A stretch of 64,000 bases of DNA from Ochotona curzoniae. Taxonomy: Eukaryota > Chordata > Mammalia > Lagomorpha > Ochotonidae. The first letter of the stretch is position 1. Each line of letters opens with the position of its first letter. The notes beneath the pieces were generated by a model. The model made no database searches. It saw only the letters and a list, made by a program, of their open reading frames with translations, and was not told the DNA's origin. The DNA lies in assembly GCF_017591425.1 (NCBI RefSeq), contig NW_024466512.1:19459501-19523500 (forward strand), given 5' to 3'. Positions 33,997 to 46,827 of this stretch are shown here, one piece after another. Both the position numbers and the translations under genes were made by a program.

Positions 33997-34011
33997 GTTG
34001 CCCAAGGCAAC
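33997..34011. promoter_or_regulatory. Palindromic RFX X-box (GTTGCC-CAA-GGCAAC)
   Basis: Both half-sites are perfect and separated by the permitted 3-base spacer. It lies in ITPRIP intron 1 about 3.1 kb from the exon 1 donor, next to TGACATCA at 33988-33995 and AGGTGACATCAC. An intronic enhancer is possible. Confidence 0.55.
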
Positions 34012-34384
34012 ACCTCCACCTGAAGGCAGACGAGAGGGGAAAAGATCAACCTCAACTGAAAGACACATGTTGGAGGGAAGGAACATCCAAGGTGGGACAT
34101 CCACAGGAGTGTTTCTTGGAGACTGGAGAGAGGGTAGGCTGCGGGGCAGGGAGAGGTGGGGGTCGTAGTTCCCAGGTCTTGGCTGTGAACTGCTAGGAGT
34201 GGGTCCTGGGTGGTGGGTGGGTTTAGCTCCAGGGAAGGGTGGTTTGGCGGAGGTCTTACGGGCTTCTGTGCTGACTCCTTGTGGACGCTTTGCAGCCTAG
34301 GTCTGTGAGGCTGGGAGTAAACTGGCACTTATGGGATCATCAGAAAGTGCCTTTGCTTTGTACTCACTCTCCCAAAGGGAGGGT

Positions 34385-34490
34385 AGGAGTGTCTGCGCCA
34401 GTTGAGCTCGTGTTGTGTACCTGCTATGTGGACAGTACTGTGCTGGGGACTTGGACTACAGAAGGCACAGTGAGGAGGGGTGAACAGTAA
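34385..34490 (+). repeat. Ancient interspersed-repeat fragment
   Basis: TGTACCTGCTATGTGGACAG followed by TACTGTGCTGGGGACTTGG resembles the common 'cacctactatgtgccaggcactgtgctggg' phrase of old mammalian repeats; family not determined. Confidence 0.45.
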
Positions 34491-35084
34491 TCCCATGAAG
34501 GAGCACAGGAAAAAGAACAGTGGCCCCTGGTCATCCACTCCTCCACCCCCACCCTGGCTGAACTCTGTCTCCTCCAGGAGCTCCTGCAGGGAGCTACAGC
34601 TGTTTGAGTTGTACTTGTTGCTAGAGTCCTGGTTGCCAAGCGTGTCCCACCAAAGGCAGACCTAGACAATGGCCCAGTTCCCAAAGCTGAACACGTTTGG
34701 CCACTTGAAGATGCATCTGGTAGAATGTTGTCCTATTGAGACAGGAAGCAGCCAGGGCTACCACGTGTCAGCAGGAGGGGAGAGTGGTGAGCCACTGGGT
34801 ATGGCAATGGGCCCCCATCTATGGCAGCTGCCTCTTCCACCTCGGAGGTTTCCACTGAAAGCTTGTACTTTGTGCCACTGGGCATCAGATGCTTCCCTGG
34901 TGTCGAGCATACTAGTAGACACTGATTTGGGCCATGACCGTAACCTCTTCAGGGTCAGAGATGAAGGCTGGAGTATCCTTAGCAGAGGTGAACATTTGCT
35001 TCTGTGTGCAAATCTGATTCCCCAAATCAGTTGCCATGACCTTTTCCTTATATAAGTAGGCTAACCTCTTTATAAATCATGGCT

Positions 35085-35225
35085 TCATTAACCGAGCACC
35101 TACTCTGAGCCAGGCCATCCTAGGGTTTGTTCTTTACCACAGCCCCTCCAGGTAGGTGAAGAAGCGGGTTCAGAGAGATCAAGAAACCAACTCAGAGCCA
35201 CAGAACTGCAACCTAGATCTGCTTC
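35085..35225 (-). repeat. MIR, minus orientation
   Basis: GAGCACCTACTCTGAGCCAGG, CCAGGTAGGTGAAG and CAGAGCCACAGAACTGCAACC follow the order of the MIR complement. Confidence 0.7.
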
Positions 35226-37516
35226 TCCCACAGCCTTATGCTGCCTTAGGCCTCCACTGGGACACCATGGCTCACTGAGCATGAACATATCATAAAAAAT
35301 ACCACCATAGCTGAGTGTCAAAAATGAGAAGACAGCAGACAGACCATCAGCTTCAGGTTCCCCATTGCTGTGACTCCCCTACCCTCTACTATGAGAGGAG
35401 CACACAGACCTCAGTGTACTTGTCTGCTCAGTGGGCACATTGACAAGCCATACTAGACGACAGAGTACTTTGGGACTCCTGGGTGGAAGTGTCTGGGAAA
35501 AACACCAAGCCACAAGTATGGAAGGAGTCACTTCCAGGTGCTTTACCTGGCAGCTACAACCTGCTCAACCCACGGAGGGGCTCAGCTTGGGCTCTGATGC
35601 CTTCTTGCTTTGCTCACATCCCTGCAGTGCAGGCAAGGGAGTCTCCCATGGACCTGCATCAAACCAGCTTGAAGGGTTTTGTCTCCTCTTTGGCCCTGCC
35701 TGCTGGCTCCAGGTCACGCTCTGCTGGTCCTGCCATGTTCTCCTGGGAACCCGTCTCAATAGCCTGTTCTGCAGCTGAGACCTGCCTGATGCTCATGAAA
35801 GGGTCCTTTGTTTGCTGAGACTTTGTTCCAGAGTCGCTGGGAAGGCAGGACCTCAGAGAGCCGAGGACCATGGCAGGCCCTGGCCTGAGGGGAGGAGAGC
35901 AGAGGATGTTGGGCCCCAGCCCTCCCTATGTGGTCCCCCCTCGCTCCCCCTGCAACACAGGATCTACAGAGCCCTCAGTTTTTTTCCTAATCAGGCAGCC
36001 CGGGTCAAACTCACAGGCTCTCTGGAGAGAGGGGTCTGGGAGGTGCTGAGTTCATGCCCAGACTCCAGTTGTCACCTGCACCTACCGTGATTGTCACCCA
36101 GGCACCCACTCACCAGCAGCACAGGAAGCCCTTGGGCTCGGGAGTCAGGCCTGGGCTTAGGTCCCCACCCAGTGTTGCACAAAGCACCTCATACTCTGTG
36201 TAAAGCACAGAGAGGGCCTGCCTCCAAGGTGCCCTGCTGTTTCACACAGAGCATTTTACACAAGCCTGAGAAAGTATGCAATGCGCTGGTTGCAGTGGGC
36301 TAGCCCCTGCATGCTGTGTCGGGGCCACGAGGCTTGTCCAGTTTTTCTCAGAGAAGGGAGAACCGTTGGGCAAGCTGTCAGAAGTGAGTTCTCTGCTCCT
36401 TCCCTCCCCTCATTTGTCTCGCTCTGTTTTCCTCTGTTGATCTGGAGTTTCACAAGAGTCTTGAGTGAGGAGGAAGGAATGCAGGGGCGCGGCAGCTGTG
36501 GCCAGGTAAGCTCATGCTGGTATCACACTGCTGGACCTCTGTCCTGATGAACCTTGGCAGGCGTCCACATGCAGTGCCGGCTGGTCCAGGCCACAGACTG
36601 CACGCTGTGTCCGAAGGGGACCCTGCTCACAGATCCTGAGGAGGCACTGACTCCTAATAGCACCTTCCTTCTCACCGCAGGGTACCCCTTTGGAAATAAG
36701 AATTTAGGAATGACTTCACCTAGGACTTTCCCCTCCATCCCAGGAATGTGAAATTCCTGCTCCAGGGAGTAAAGGCACCAAGCCTTTCCCTTCCCAGGCC
36801 TAACTCTGCTCTTTCGTTCTTGCGTCCATTTGCCCACCGAGCCACCACTTGAAGCAGCTGCCCCTGTCCAATGCCAGGTGCTCAGCACCCAGGGTGGCAT
36901 TATCAGGGTCAGCCCTTTCTGGCATGAGTGGGTCGGGAGTTGGTGGGGGGTTGCTGCAGAACTGCCTGGGTCACCAAACGTCTCCTCTTCTGTGACAGCC
37001 TGCGGGACCCTTAGGCCAGGCCTGTGTCCTCTCTCTGTGTTTGGTTTGTATTTGGGCTCACACATTAGGCAGGCATCATTTAGATACCCGAGGCACAGCT
37101 CAGTAGACAAGCACCCGCGTCACTCCATCCCTGTGCCTAGAGTGATGAGGTAGCAGAGTGCCACAGTTGGTGCTTTGTTCTGTGTAATTCACAGAAGTGT
37201 GACCAGGTGATCACAGCTCACTCTATGTACAAGCCCGTTTGTTCACTGCTCTGAGCCTGATGGTCTGAGTCCCCAGCTTTTTGGAGAGGAAAAGAACTGG
37301 TTTGCTGTGACTTAGCAGGTGTGGGAGGCATGTGGGAGGCAGGCAGACACCCGACTCCTTTGTGTAGCCAGGGCCCTGCAGCAGCATCCAGGCCAAGGAG
37401 CCAGCCACAAGCTCTTAAAGTTTTTACAGCTGGGTTGGCCTCCCTCTTGCCTTTGTGTCTCTCGCCATTCTCTATTAATAAGATGAAAAGGACTTTTAAA
37501 TCTTTATGGGCACAGA

Positions 37517-37518
<2 letters not shown>

Positions 37519-37562
<44 letters not shown>
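37519..37562. repeat. (GT)22 microsatellite
   Basis: 44 uninterrupted bases of GT in ITPRIP intron 1; likely length-polymorphic. It accounts for Val-Cys and His-Thr runs in all overlapping open frames. Confidence 0.98.
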
Positions 37563-37564
<2 letters not shown>

Positions 37565-40500
37565 CCACGTGCTCAGGAACCCAGAGAGACTCCCTTCCTC
37601 TCCACCCCTCTGCTCCTTCACCCCTCCCCCCACCACCCCACCAGCCCAGCTGGGGCTGGGGGCATTGTGTCAGGTACCGCCTAAGAAGCAGGAGACCTAA
37701 GCCAAACAGAGGGCAGTGGACATGGGTAAGAGATGCTGGGGTGGGTAAACGGCATGGGAGGCATCCTCCCCAGCGCCCAAGAGGCGGGGCAAGCCTGCTG
37801 GACTCTGTGTTCCCATTCAGAGATCCAGAGGAAGGTAGCTGCTGGGCACAGGGAGCAGCTTGCTGGGTTGGATCCATCCACCCCTGGTGTCTGTGAAAAC
37901 GGGCGTGGAGGGCTTTGTTTTGCTTTGTGTTTACTCTCCATTCTGCTCACTCCTCCCCCATCCAGCCAGAGCCAGAGCAGCTGCCTTGTCTGAGCAGCTT
38001 CCCACCAGCACAGCCTTCTCTGCCCTGCCCCTGTGCTGCTAAAGTTTGGCTTTGTTATAGCATCCCTTGCCTGTGGCAGCATCACTGCCATCTCTGCCTC
38101 CACTCCCATGGCCTTCCCCCACTGCTGCTTCTCCTTTTCTGTTTCTTTATAAAGACACTTGTCACTGACTTTACATTGGTTAGGAGCCCAGTTACTTGAG
38201 CACTCACCACTGCCTCCCAGGATCTGCATTAGCAGGAAGCTGGAGTCAGGAGCTAGAGCTGGGTGTCAGTTTGTGGGTTGGGATGTGGGACATGCTTGTC
38301 GTAAGTAATGTTTTCACTGCCAATCTAAATGCTGTTCCTGGTCATTGCACTTAGGGCCCACCTGGGTAATCCTGGCTGATCTCGTCCTAACTTAGTCCCA
38401 GAAGTGAGTTGTTAGTCCCAGAGACCTGTTTTCCAAGGTCACACTCACTAGGGCTGAGGGTCTGTACGGCAGCATGTCCTCTTGAGGGCTGCTACCCCAA
38501 CCGCACAGTGGCTGCTGGGGCTGAGGTGCCCTGGAGGAGAGAGAAGAGGATGGGGGCCAGAGCTCAGGAATCACAGCTGCTGCCTCTGAGCCTTCATGTC
38601 CTATCCCCACTCATGCCTTATCATCCTTCTTTCTTCCCTCCCCACACCCTGGCTGCAGACACCAGGCCACAGTTCATCTGTCCCAAAGTACGGTGATGTT
38701 CCTGGTGCCCCATGTATGGTCAGGGCTCCTGCTGTTGGGAAGTCAGTGGCGCGGCTAGACAGAGAGGCGCCCTGTCCTTCCTGGGAGATTGATGGCTTCC
38801 CTGCCCTGCCCACCGTCTGTTCACGGAGGGGTACATGTCAGCTGGTGAGGACAGGGTGGAGAGATCAGGAAGGATATGACTCCTGCCGGAGGTGCTAGGG
38901 CTCAGGCTGCTGTCCCTCCTGCGTTTAGGCTGGCCAGTCACTCTGGTGGCCCCAGCTCTGAGCATGGGGTTGGCATCCTGGTGAAATTCTCCCCTCCCCC
39001 AAGAGTGAAGCTGGAGGAGACTCAGAGCTGCTGGCAGCTGTGGCTGGGTGCCTCCTATGGTGCCAGGGGGACAGCAGAAAGACCAGCACCTGCCCTGTGT
39101 CCTCTTGTCTGCTGACTGGTGGCTGGGCCCATCCATGGGGCTCAAGGGCATGCATCTCTCCTCTACCCCTTCTCCCTCCTTCTGTCCTGCCCAGCCTCCT
39201 AGCCCTACCCGCCACCACCCTCACCAGGGTCCAGTCTATACTCCTGGGGGCTTCCAGTGCTTAGGGTCTTGCTCACTCTGTGTGTGAGGTCTCCCTTGGG
39301 GTGATAGGGACGGTGGGGGTTCAGAGTCCCCTGTCCGTGGCACTGTGTACTCACTCTGTGATATCAACCACGTGCACCTGCATAGTACATTGCCCTTAGG
39401 TTGCAAAGACCCTTCTTCCTTTCTCATCCTCAGAGAGGCCGTGGGGGACTGCAGGGGAGAGACCACTGGCCTGACAATGGTGTCCTCTCATCTGTGTCAG
39501 CCGTGAGGATTGTGTCTACTGTGGCTGCTGGGGCCCATGGGAGGTGCCAGGAGGAAGTCAGGCCTGAATGTAGGGTGAAAGGTCAGGTAGGGGCTTATGT
39601 CGGGGGCCCTGGACAAGAGGAGAGCAGGCTTCCTGAGGAGATGCACGAGAGGGGCTGCCAGACCAGGGTTTGCCCATTTGACTCACAGGGTTTAAAAGGC
39701 ATTTTAGAAAAAGCAGCCAATGTTCAGAAACTGGAGGACTTTGAGAAAACCCACATGCCTGGCTTCTTAGTATGTGGAGTGTGCAATGTGGTGGCTCTTG
39801 CCTTCAGAGCAAGCACCTGCTGTTCCATCCTGGTATCCCTGGTGACCAGTGTCTCCACCACTCAGCTCTCCATGACAGCTGCCCACCTTCCTGAGACTTG
39901 GGTTCAGCCCTGTCCACAGAGAGAAAAGGTGCCCAGGGGTCGGAAGGGTATAGGCAGGCAGCCTGGCTGGAGGCCTAGAGAGTCCCTGCCATGGTCTGAG
40001 GTGGAGGGTGATGGCTGGCCTGCCCCCATGTTCTCAGTTATTTTTCTGGGTCCTTTTCCTTCCTCTTTCCTCACTTCCTTTCTTTGCCTACACCTCCCCC
40101 TCCTGCCAGGGCCCAGGCCACACAGATCCCCTCCTCCACTACTTGGGGTGCAGGTGAAGTGAAAGCCTGGCCAGAAATGCCCCAGGGAGAATTCAGTGGC
40201 CAGGCCAGGGGTGGAGCTCAGCCTACCATCCTGGAGGGACGAGAGCTGGTTATTGTGGGCAGTGATGCATACAGAGGAGCTGTTTCTGAGCCATCTGTGC
40301 CATGTCCTGGCTGCCCCGCGTTAGGCCAGGAGGTGGGAGTGATGGAGCTGGGTGCTGCACAGCTGCCTTGGCCCTGTGCATGGTGAGACAACCACACCAT
40401 TACATCGGGACCTGCAGTGTGTCCAGCCCCTGCCCAGTGCCCTTGGATCTGCAGAAGGACATGCAAGTAAGAGGCAGAAGGCTGCTTGCCTGACTGGCAG

Positions 40501-40884
40501 GAGTTCCCCAAAGGGTGAGACGGGCCTGGTTCTGAGGCAGACTCCCAGCTGAGGGACCCATGAACTGTTCTGTGGGGACATTGATCTTAGGCCTCTGTGG
40601 CTCCAGCAGGGGCAGGGGCCTTGCGAGAGAAGCATGGGATTGAAATAAGTGGGCAGGCTAGGGGAAGAAGGTCTATTCAGGGCTCAGACTGCAAAACTAG
40701 CAGCCTCGGCCAACTCCAGCTCTGTTTTCACACTGACATTTCTTGTTTTGTCTAAGGTCTGGGCAGCTTGAGGGACAGCAGACCTGAGTGTGGCTAGGAG
40801 GTGGCTGGGTTCACTGTTCCCAGGCAGCTGCCTGGGATGATGGAGAAAGAGCCAGGGAGTAGCAAGTCCAGCTAAGGTGCTATT

Positions 40885-40965
40885 CACACAGAGTCTTGCA
40901 GGTCAGCCATTGAGTCTCCCTGACCATCAGTCTCTTCATCGTAAGATGAGGAAAATGTTCTGGAA
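40885..40965 (+). repeat. MIR fragment
   Basis: GGTCAGCCATTGAGTCTCCC, TCAGTCTCTTCATCGTAAG and ATGAGGAAAATG match the MIR 3' half loosely. Confidence 0.4.
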
Positions 40966-42924
40966 GCTGGGTGAAGAATCCAGTCTGGCCCGGGTAGCTG
41001 CTGTGCTGTGCTGAATGAAAGCATCCTTGCCCTCACTCCCTGTCTCCTGGATCCCCAGTCAGATGCTTCCTGGGAGGGACCATGGACTAGCCACCTTCCT
41101 ATCTGCATCTACAAAATGAGAATGCATGATTTTATTTCCCCCAAGCAAATGTTTGCCATTTTACCCAAGATCTCAAACCTGATGGGCAGTAGGAGTCCCT
41201 CCTCCCCAAACTCAGCCTCCCATCTTAGGGTGGTTTGGGTCTCTCTTGGTTCCTCCTTACACAGAAGGCATGGAATCCAGACAGTGGGAAGTGGACCCGA
41301 GTAGCCCCCTGGGGCCTGGGCTAAAAGTGCCCTTCCCTGTGGTCAACCACCTTTTTCATTCCATTTCCTAGAGCAAACCCGTCTTCTCCTGGTCCAGCTC
41401 TGAGGATGATGCCAAGGCCAGAGTCCCCCTGCGGTGGTAATTAGCTGAGCTAATCACATCTGAAGGCTGGTACAGGGCAAGCCCTTGGCAAGCTCTAGAA
41501 TCCAGCTGCTACCACACTGCAGAGCCTCACCCTCCTCCCCCAGCGATGCCTGCCTTAGCAGGAGTAGGCCTCAGACACTGGGCATGCGAGCCACCAGGAG
41601 GGCTGGCGAAGGCGCAGGTGCAGAGCTCCACCCTGGAACTTTTCTGCTCAGCAGGGCTGGGCTTGCACCTCACAATTTGCATGTCTAACAAGGGGGCCTG
41701 GATGATGGTGCCGTTAGAACCAGGGTCCCTAAGGGAGTACTGAGGGCTGAGAAATGGGTCCTGGGTAACTCAGAGCTGAGGCCATGAGTCAGCCAACTGT
41801 AGACACGAGTAGTGGGCTCCTACTGCTCCTGATGTGTGGGAGGAGGGGAGATAGGGACGGGGAGCCCAGGGTTACACACTGACATCTCTCCAGCCATGAG
41901 GGCAGGGGAGCTATCTTGACAAGGAAGCTATGCACTGGAATAAAACTCTCTGTCCTTGTATTCACAGCCTTGAGCCCTCATGCCTCCCATACACTCCCCT
42001 GGCCTGTGAAGGTGCTTGGTGGCTGGCTCTTCATGCAAGGACTGCCAAGGACTGTGCCATGCTCACCATACTGGGTCCTGCAGCATCCAGTGCATCCCCT
42101 CCCCACCCCTGACACACCCAGTAATGTCTGTGCTCTGCAAAGACAGCACCGTGGGAAGCATCTGGACTTGGCCAGAGGCAGCAGACAGAGCAGGCTTGAA
42201 TGTCAGCCCCACTGGGACTTTCTTCATCCTGTGGCTAGAAGATTACCTAATCCCATGAGCTTTGGTTAAACTATCTGCAGGACAGGCCTCACACCCTCCT
42301 CTTAGAAGACTGCAATGGCCTCTGTATATGGTAGCCAGCAACTCCTGGGCAGGGCCTGAAAAATGGAAGTTCTGGTTGTTACACAACTCATGATAGCATT
42401 CGCTGGACAAAGCTGTGATTTGGGAGAGCTGTTAGCCCTGAGGGACACAGCAGGCAGGGGCCCAAATGAGGGAATGCTCTTGACCAACTCCTGCAGGACT
42501 TTGGGTTCTTGGCGAGCCTCAAAGGGAGGATCTTGGTAAACCACTGCCTGGGCCACCCAGGGGCCACCATCTCATTCCAGCCCCTCCTGCCCATAACTGG
42601 CCCCTTGCCAGGCTAAATTTAGCTGTGAACAGGCTCTCCTCTCTCTGGGCAAGAGCGGGGGTGGAGAGGAATTTGGCAGATTTCCTGCTGGCTTCCTGGC
42701 AAAGGGACAAAAGCCCGCCAAGTGACCCAAGTGTATTCTCAAACGTAAACCCTTACACATCTCAGACCTCAGGTGTGTAAGCTCAGAGCTGTGGAGCAAG
42801 GTGGCTGTGGACACACTTGAAGTTGGATGCAAGGGGCTCTTGGGGGAATAGGGTGTGTGTGCTTAATATGTACCCTTGGCTTGGAAGAGGCTCCCAGCTA
42901 CCTGTCCTGTCTCCAGTTTTCTAA

Positions 42925-43165
42925 CATTTAAAAAATTATGTGTTGTTTGCCTTTTGAGAGCTCTTCCATCCACTAATTCACTCCCCAAACATCTGCAAAC
43001 AGAGTTGGGTCAGACAGAAGCCAGGAGCCTGGAACGCAATCTAAGAACACAATACTTGGTGTAGGTGGACACCAAGTATTTGAGGCATCACCTGCTGGGA
43101 TGTGTGTTAGTACGAAGCTGAGTCAGAAGCAGAGGAGTGGGAATTCGGACCAGGCTCTTTGATAT
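42925..43165 (-). repeat. C-type SINE, old, minus
   Basis: CATCCACTAATTCACTCCCC and GAAGCCAGGAGCCTGGAAC are tail-side complements; head complement is diverged. Confidence 0.65.
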
Positions 43166-43639
43166 CTCGTGCAAACATCCCTAACAGCATCTCAACCCTT
43201 GTGCCGAGCACCTGCCCCATTCCCATGGTTTGAGAAAGGGAAGAGGCAGAGGCTTCCAGCTCAGCCCCAGTTAGCAGCTACTGTTTGCTGTCTTGGCCCA
43301 GCTCTTCCTGCCCCTCCCTCAGGGTGTTGTGGATGGTGCCAACCTACGCAGAATTCAAGGAGCAACATGACATCTAAGGAAGGGAGGAAGGAGATGATTG
43401 AAGATGAGTCAGAGTGGGCACTCCTGACCGCCAGCTCTGGAGGCTTCTCCCATTAGCTGGGAGGCAGAGCTAAGGGTACCGTGTGCCAGGGAACCATAGT
43501 AACTAGGGAACATTTTGTGCCTTTGGAGCACTTTTGAGCATTTGTTCCTCCACGCCCCCGGGCCTCGGGCAGGGCTGGTATGCACGGCAGGTAAGAGAAC
43601 AGGCCTGCGGAGGTGTGGGGAAAGGAGCGTGTTTTTGCC

Positions 43640-43800
43640 AGGCGCCTACTGCAGGCCACGCACAGAGCACCTGTGATGCCATCTCACCTGAGCTTCCCAG
43701 TATCTCTGCAAGGAAGGTCTGTTCCTAACCCCACCTACGTAGGAGCCCTGGAGAAGCCGAGTGGGCCACCCAGCTCACTCAACAAGGCTCAAGACCGGGC
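43640..43800 (-). repeat. MIR, minus orientation
   Basis: GCGCCTACTGCAGGCCACGCAC, ATCTCACCTGAGCTTCCCAG and AGGAGCCCTGGAGAAGCCGAG follow the MIR complement order. Confidence 0.5.
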
Positions 43801-44149
43801 ATGTTGGGTGTGCAGCCTGGGCGTCTGCCCCTGGGCACCACTTTCCTGGGGACTATTGTTTCTAAAATTGTGGTGGTCCCTATTATGGTGGACAGCCTGG
43901 TGCCTTCCACCTTTCCTTGTACAGGCATCTGCATGGCCTGCACAATCATAAACTCCTGCACGTAGTATTGCTTGCACATTCCCAAGCCTCCACAGCTCTG
44001 CTTTGGGAAAACCTGTTCTGAAATGAGCATTTTGCTAACACCGCGTTAGCTTCTTGTAGCTCTGTAGCATTCAAATGCAGAAGCTGATTTGTACCATCTT
44101 GCATCCAGGAGTTAGACATTCTGGCTTAAAAAAAAAAACCTACTTGTGT

Positions 44150-44395
44150 TCACACAGACATGGAGAGATCTTTGATCTTCTGGCTAGCTCCAAATACCCA
44201 CAAATAAGGCTGGGCCAGGCCAAAGACACAAGCTGGGAACTCAGCTGGGTCTCCCACGTGGGTGGCAGAATGCAGATCTTGAAGCTGTCACCTGCTGCTT
44301 CCAGTGGTGCACACTGGTGGGAAACTGGAATTGGGAGCAGAGCAAGACTCACACGCAGACACTAATATGGGAGGCAGAAGTCACAAGAAGTTTCC
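44150..44395 (-). repeat. C-type SINE, old, minus
   Basis: GGGTCTCCCACGTGGGTGGC, TGCTTCCAGTGGTGCAC and ACACTAATATGGGAGGC are diverged complements of the SINE body and head. Confidence 0.55.
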
Positions 44396-45984
44396 ACGCT
44401 GTGCCTGCCAGCTCCTGCTACAGTTTGCCTCCTCCGGAGTCCAGCCCCTAGACCTTTTGCGCACAGCCCTTTCTCCAGCTGGATTGGTTCTCACAGCAGT
44501 CCTTCACCCTCCAGAAGCTCCAGATGGTCTGGGGATGTACACCAGTCGCACTTGGCAGCTTCCGGGTGGAGAGGAGAAGGACTTCCCAGCAGCAGGGCTT
44601 GTGCACAACACTACTCCTATTGGTGGCTTCCCACTCTGGTTTTGCATGCAGATGGACTCCCTCTAGAGTTAGGCGTTGCTGGGGCTCTTACTGTGGTTGG
44701 TCAAGGCTTACTATACTCAAAGATGACAGTCTGGGATACAGGGAGCCTAGAGGACTTTGAAAGCAATAAATTACTTCCCAACTGGCTCCTGCCTGATATT
44801 GCACTGTTATCACTCCATACTTTTATCTAAAACTCTTTTGTGATGATCCACCAAGTTTCCAGGTTTGGCTTTGGGCCACCTTGGCAAGCTGTCTGCAGAT
44901 ATCTCTGTTGTGGAAGCTGGGGCCCACCTGTTGCTGCGATTAACCAGCAAGCTGCTCTTCAGCCTAGGGAAGGCAAGCTGGCTCACTGCCCTTGTCCTTT
45001 TCTTCACCTTACCCTCCTTCCAGTCTGACTTCCTCCACTTTCTCCTGACCCTGAGCTCACCTCCAAGGCTTCCACACCAGGCTCTGCTGCAGCTGCGCCC
45101 CTCCTGCTGACACCACTGACCTTGTGGACATCTCCAGCCAGGTAGCAGCTGGACCTGAATCATGTCTGAGCAGCATTCTTGCCTAAATGTAGTTCTGACA
45201 GCCAACTTGGATAATCCACATCTTCCCTTATGTTGAGGACAGGCTGCACCTGGTGACAAATCCCTGCCCCTAGGCACCATGCAAGCAAGAATTTCATCCT
45301 ACAAAGTCAAGGTCAAAGGCTTAAGGCAAAGGGGCTCAAGCCTGCCAGTGACAGTGGTTATGCCTGGGTTCCCCTTGTTGTCCAACAACAGCTCTTGGCA
45401 TTTGGCCATTTGCTGTCTTTGCTGGAAGGAGGCCTAGCAAGGGTGGAAAGAATAGGCTGTGCATTCCCGAGCTATCTGCTAGGGAAGGGAGAGGTAGAAG
45501 GCTTACACTGCCTGACAAGGCTTCCCAGGCAGTGCTTGCTATGATTTGGATGCTCAAATTTTGTGTTAAAACTCAGACCTTGGTGTGGTGGCTCTGGAGG
45601 CACTGGAGATCAGGGTCTATTTCTAACAGGCTGCCATGTTGCAGTCACTTCTCTGTGCATCCCAGCTGGAATCATGAAGATTGTGAGGGTCAGGCCCTTT
45701 CCTAGGGTCTCTTGGGATTCAAATATCCCTTTATCCAGGAGGGTCATGTAGTAGGGCTCCAGGAGAGAAAGACGAGTGACTGGGTCTTCTTCAAGCTGTC
45801 ATAGACTGCGCTTGGGTAAGACTGTTGGATGGGGGAGTCTTCCAGGTCAGGAGAGGTTGACAGCAGAGAGAGATTGGGGCTCAGAGCTGCATCAGTAGGG
45901 GTTACAATGCTAGGAGTGGGTGCTGGGCACTGGTCCCTGGCAGGTAGCATGGATCAGCACAGCCCTCAGGACCAGGACCCTGCG

Positions 45985-46075
45985 GGATGCTAATGCTCAC
46001 CTCCAGAGCAGGAAGCAAACCAGGGCTCAGAGAGTGACTTAGCACACCCAAGGTCATGTTCAATGGTAGGACTGG
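45985..46075 (-). repeat. MIR fragment, minus
   Basis: GGGCTCAGAGAGTGACTTAGC followed by CCCAAGGTCATG is the conserved 'cagagaggttaagtaacttgcccaaggtca' portion. Confidence 0.6.
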
Positions 46076-46803
46076 CTTTGCTGCAAGAACTGTTCACCAC
46101 CATGCACTTGGGGTAGGGATGTTTTAATCAGGACTACTTGGGTTTCAAATGATGGGAAAATAGCTGAGTGATGTCTATGACTTCTCCAACTACAGTCAGA
46201 GGCAACGTCTTTGTGCAGGTGGGGACCTGCTGTCCTGTGTGTTGGCGTGTTTCTTGGGTAGGCTCCCCTTCCACCAGGAGAGCTGCCAGCGCTGCAGCTT
46301 CCCTGTTTCCTGGGCAACCCTCATGACAGGTTGAGTCCTTCTCCCCATTGGTCTCAACATATCCTACATCTGTCTTCATTGGCCCCGATCAGATCATGTG
46401 CTCATTCCTAAGCCAGTCACTGTGGTTGTAGCTGGTTGGGTGCAGCACTGATTATTTTGGGCCTGGAGTAAGTGTTCTCCACTGTAACTAGGGGATGGGT
46501 TTGTTTCCCATCAACTTTAAGGACTGGACAGGGAAAAGAGTTGGGGCCCAGGAGCTGTGGGCTGCTGCCACATGCAAGAGGAATGTCTGGGCAGATGGAA
46601 AAAGACAACCACCACAGGTGTCGGCCTTTGGGTTCTTTCCAGGCTAGAGAGAAGCACATGAAGCACCTGCAGGGGGGGAGCAGCATATTGGTTTGGAGAA
46701 GGACCAAGGTGTTTGCAGCACAAGAGTTCAAGAGAGAAGTAGGATTGAGGGAAGCCTGGTGTTAACTGCTGGCCGGTCTCTCACTCCCTCTGTCTCCCTC
46801 CCT

Positions 46804-46814
46804 CCTATTCCCAG
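46804..46814 (+). promoter_or_regulatory. ITPRIP: Splice acceptor of the ITPRIP coding exon
   Basis: CTCTGTCTCCCTCCCTCCT precedes ATTCCCAG, a strong pyrimidine tract and AG. It decides the start: in-frame codons left of it are not in the mRNA. Confidence 0.85.
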
Positions 46815-46827
46815 GAGATCTCCCGCC

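Larger units (their letters stand above)
30942..46814 (+). other. ITPRIP: ITPRIP intron 1 (15.9 kb)
   Basis: Bounded by GTAAGT and a strong acceptor. It is mostly unique-looking, moderately GC-rich sequence with old MIR fragments, a (GT)22 tract at 37519-37562, two old minus-strand SINEs and a possible alternative exon at 32149-32392. SINE density is far lower than in the flanking intergenic DNA. About 35800-37500, 37600-42900 and 44400-46800 otherwise hold nothing I can name. Confidence 0.65.

Noticed and set aside
36523..37110. 195-codon minus frame in ITPRIP intron 1
   Set aside because: No similarity recognised and no paired splice signals; length is possible by chance in GC-rich DNA.
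37218..37896. Long open frames on both strands with His-Thr or Val-Cys runs
   Set aside because: Caused by the (GT)22 tract in an intron; no homology recognised.
39401..40162. 253-codon plus frame in ITPRIP intron 1
   Set aside because: No recognisable domain, ordinary composition for a GC-rich intron, no supporting splice or promoter signals.
46693..46827. In-frame upstream extension of ITPRIP (45 extra codons)
   Set aside because: It runs through the polypyrimidine tract and acceptor of intron 1, so it is not in the mRNA; the protein start MAVGLF follows the acceptor.
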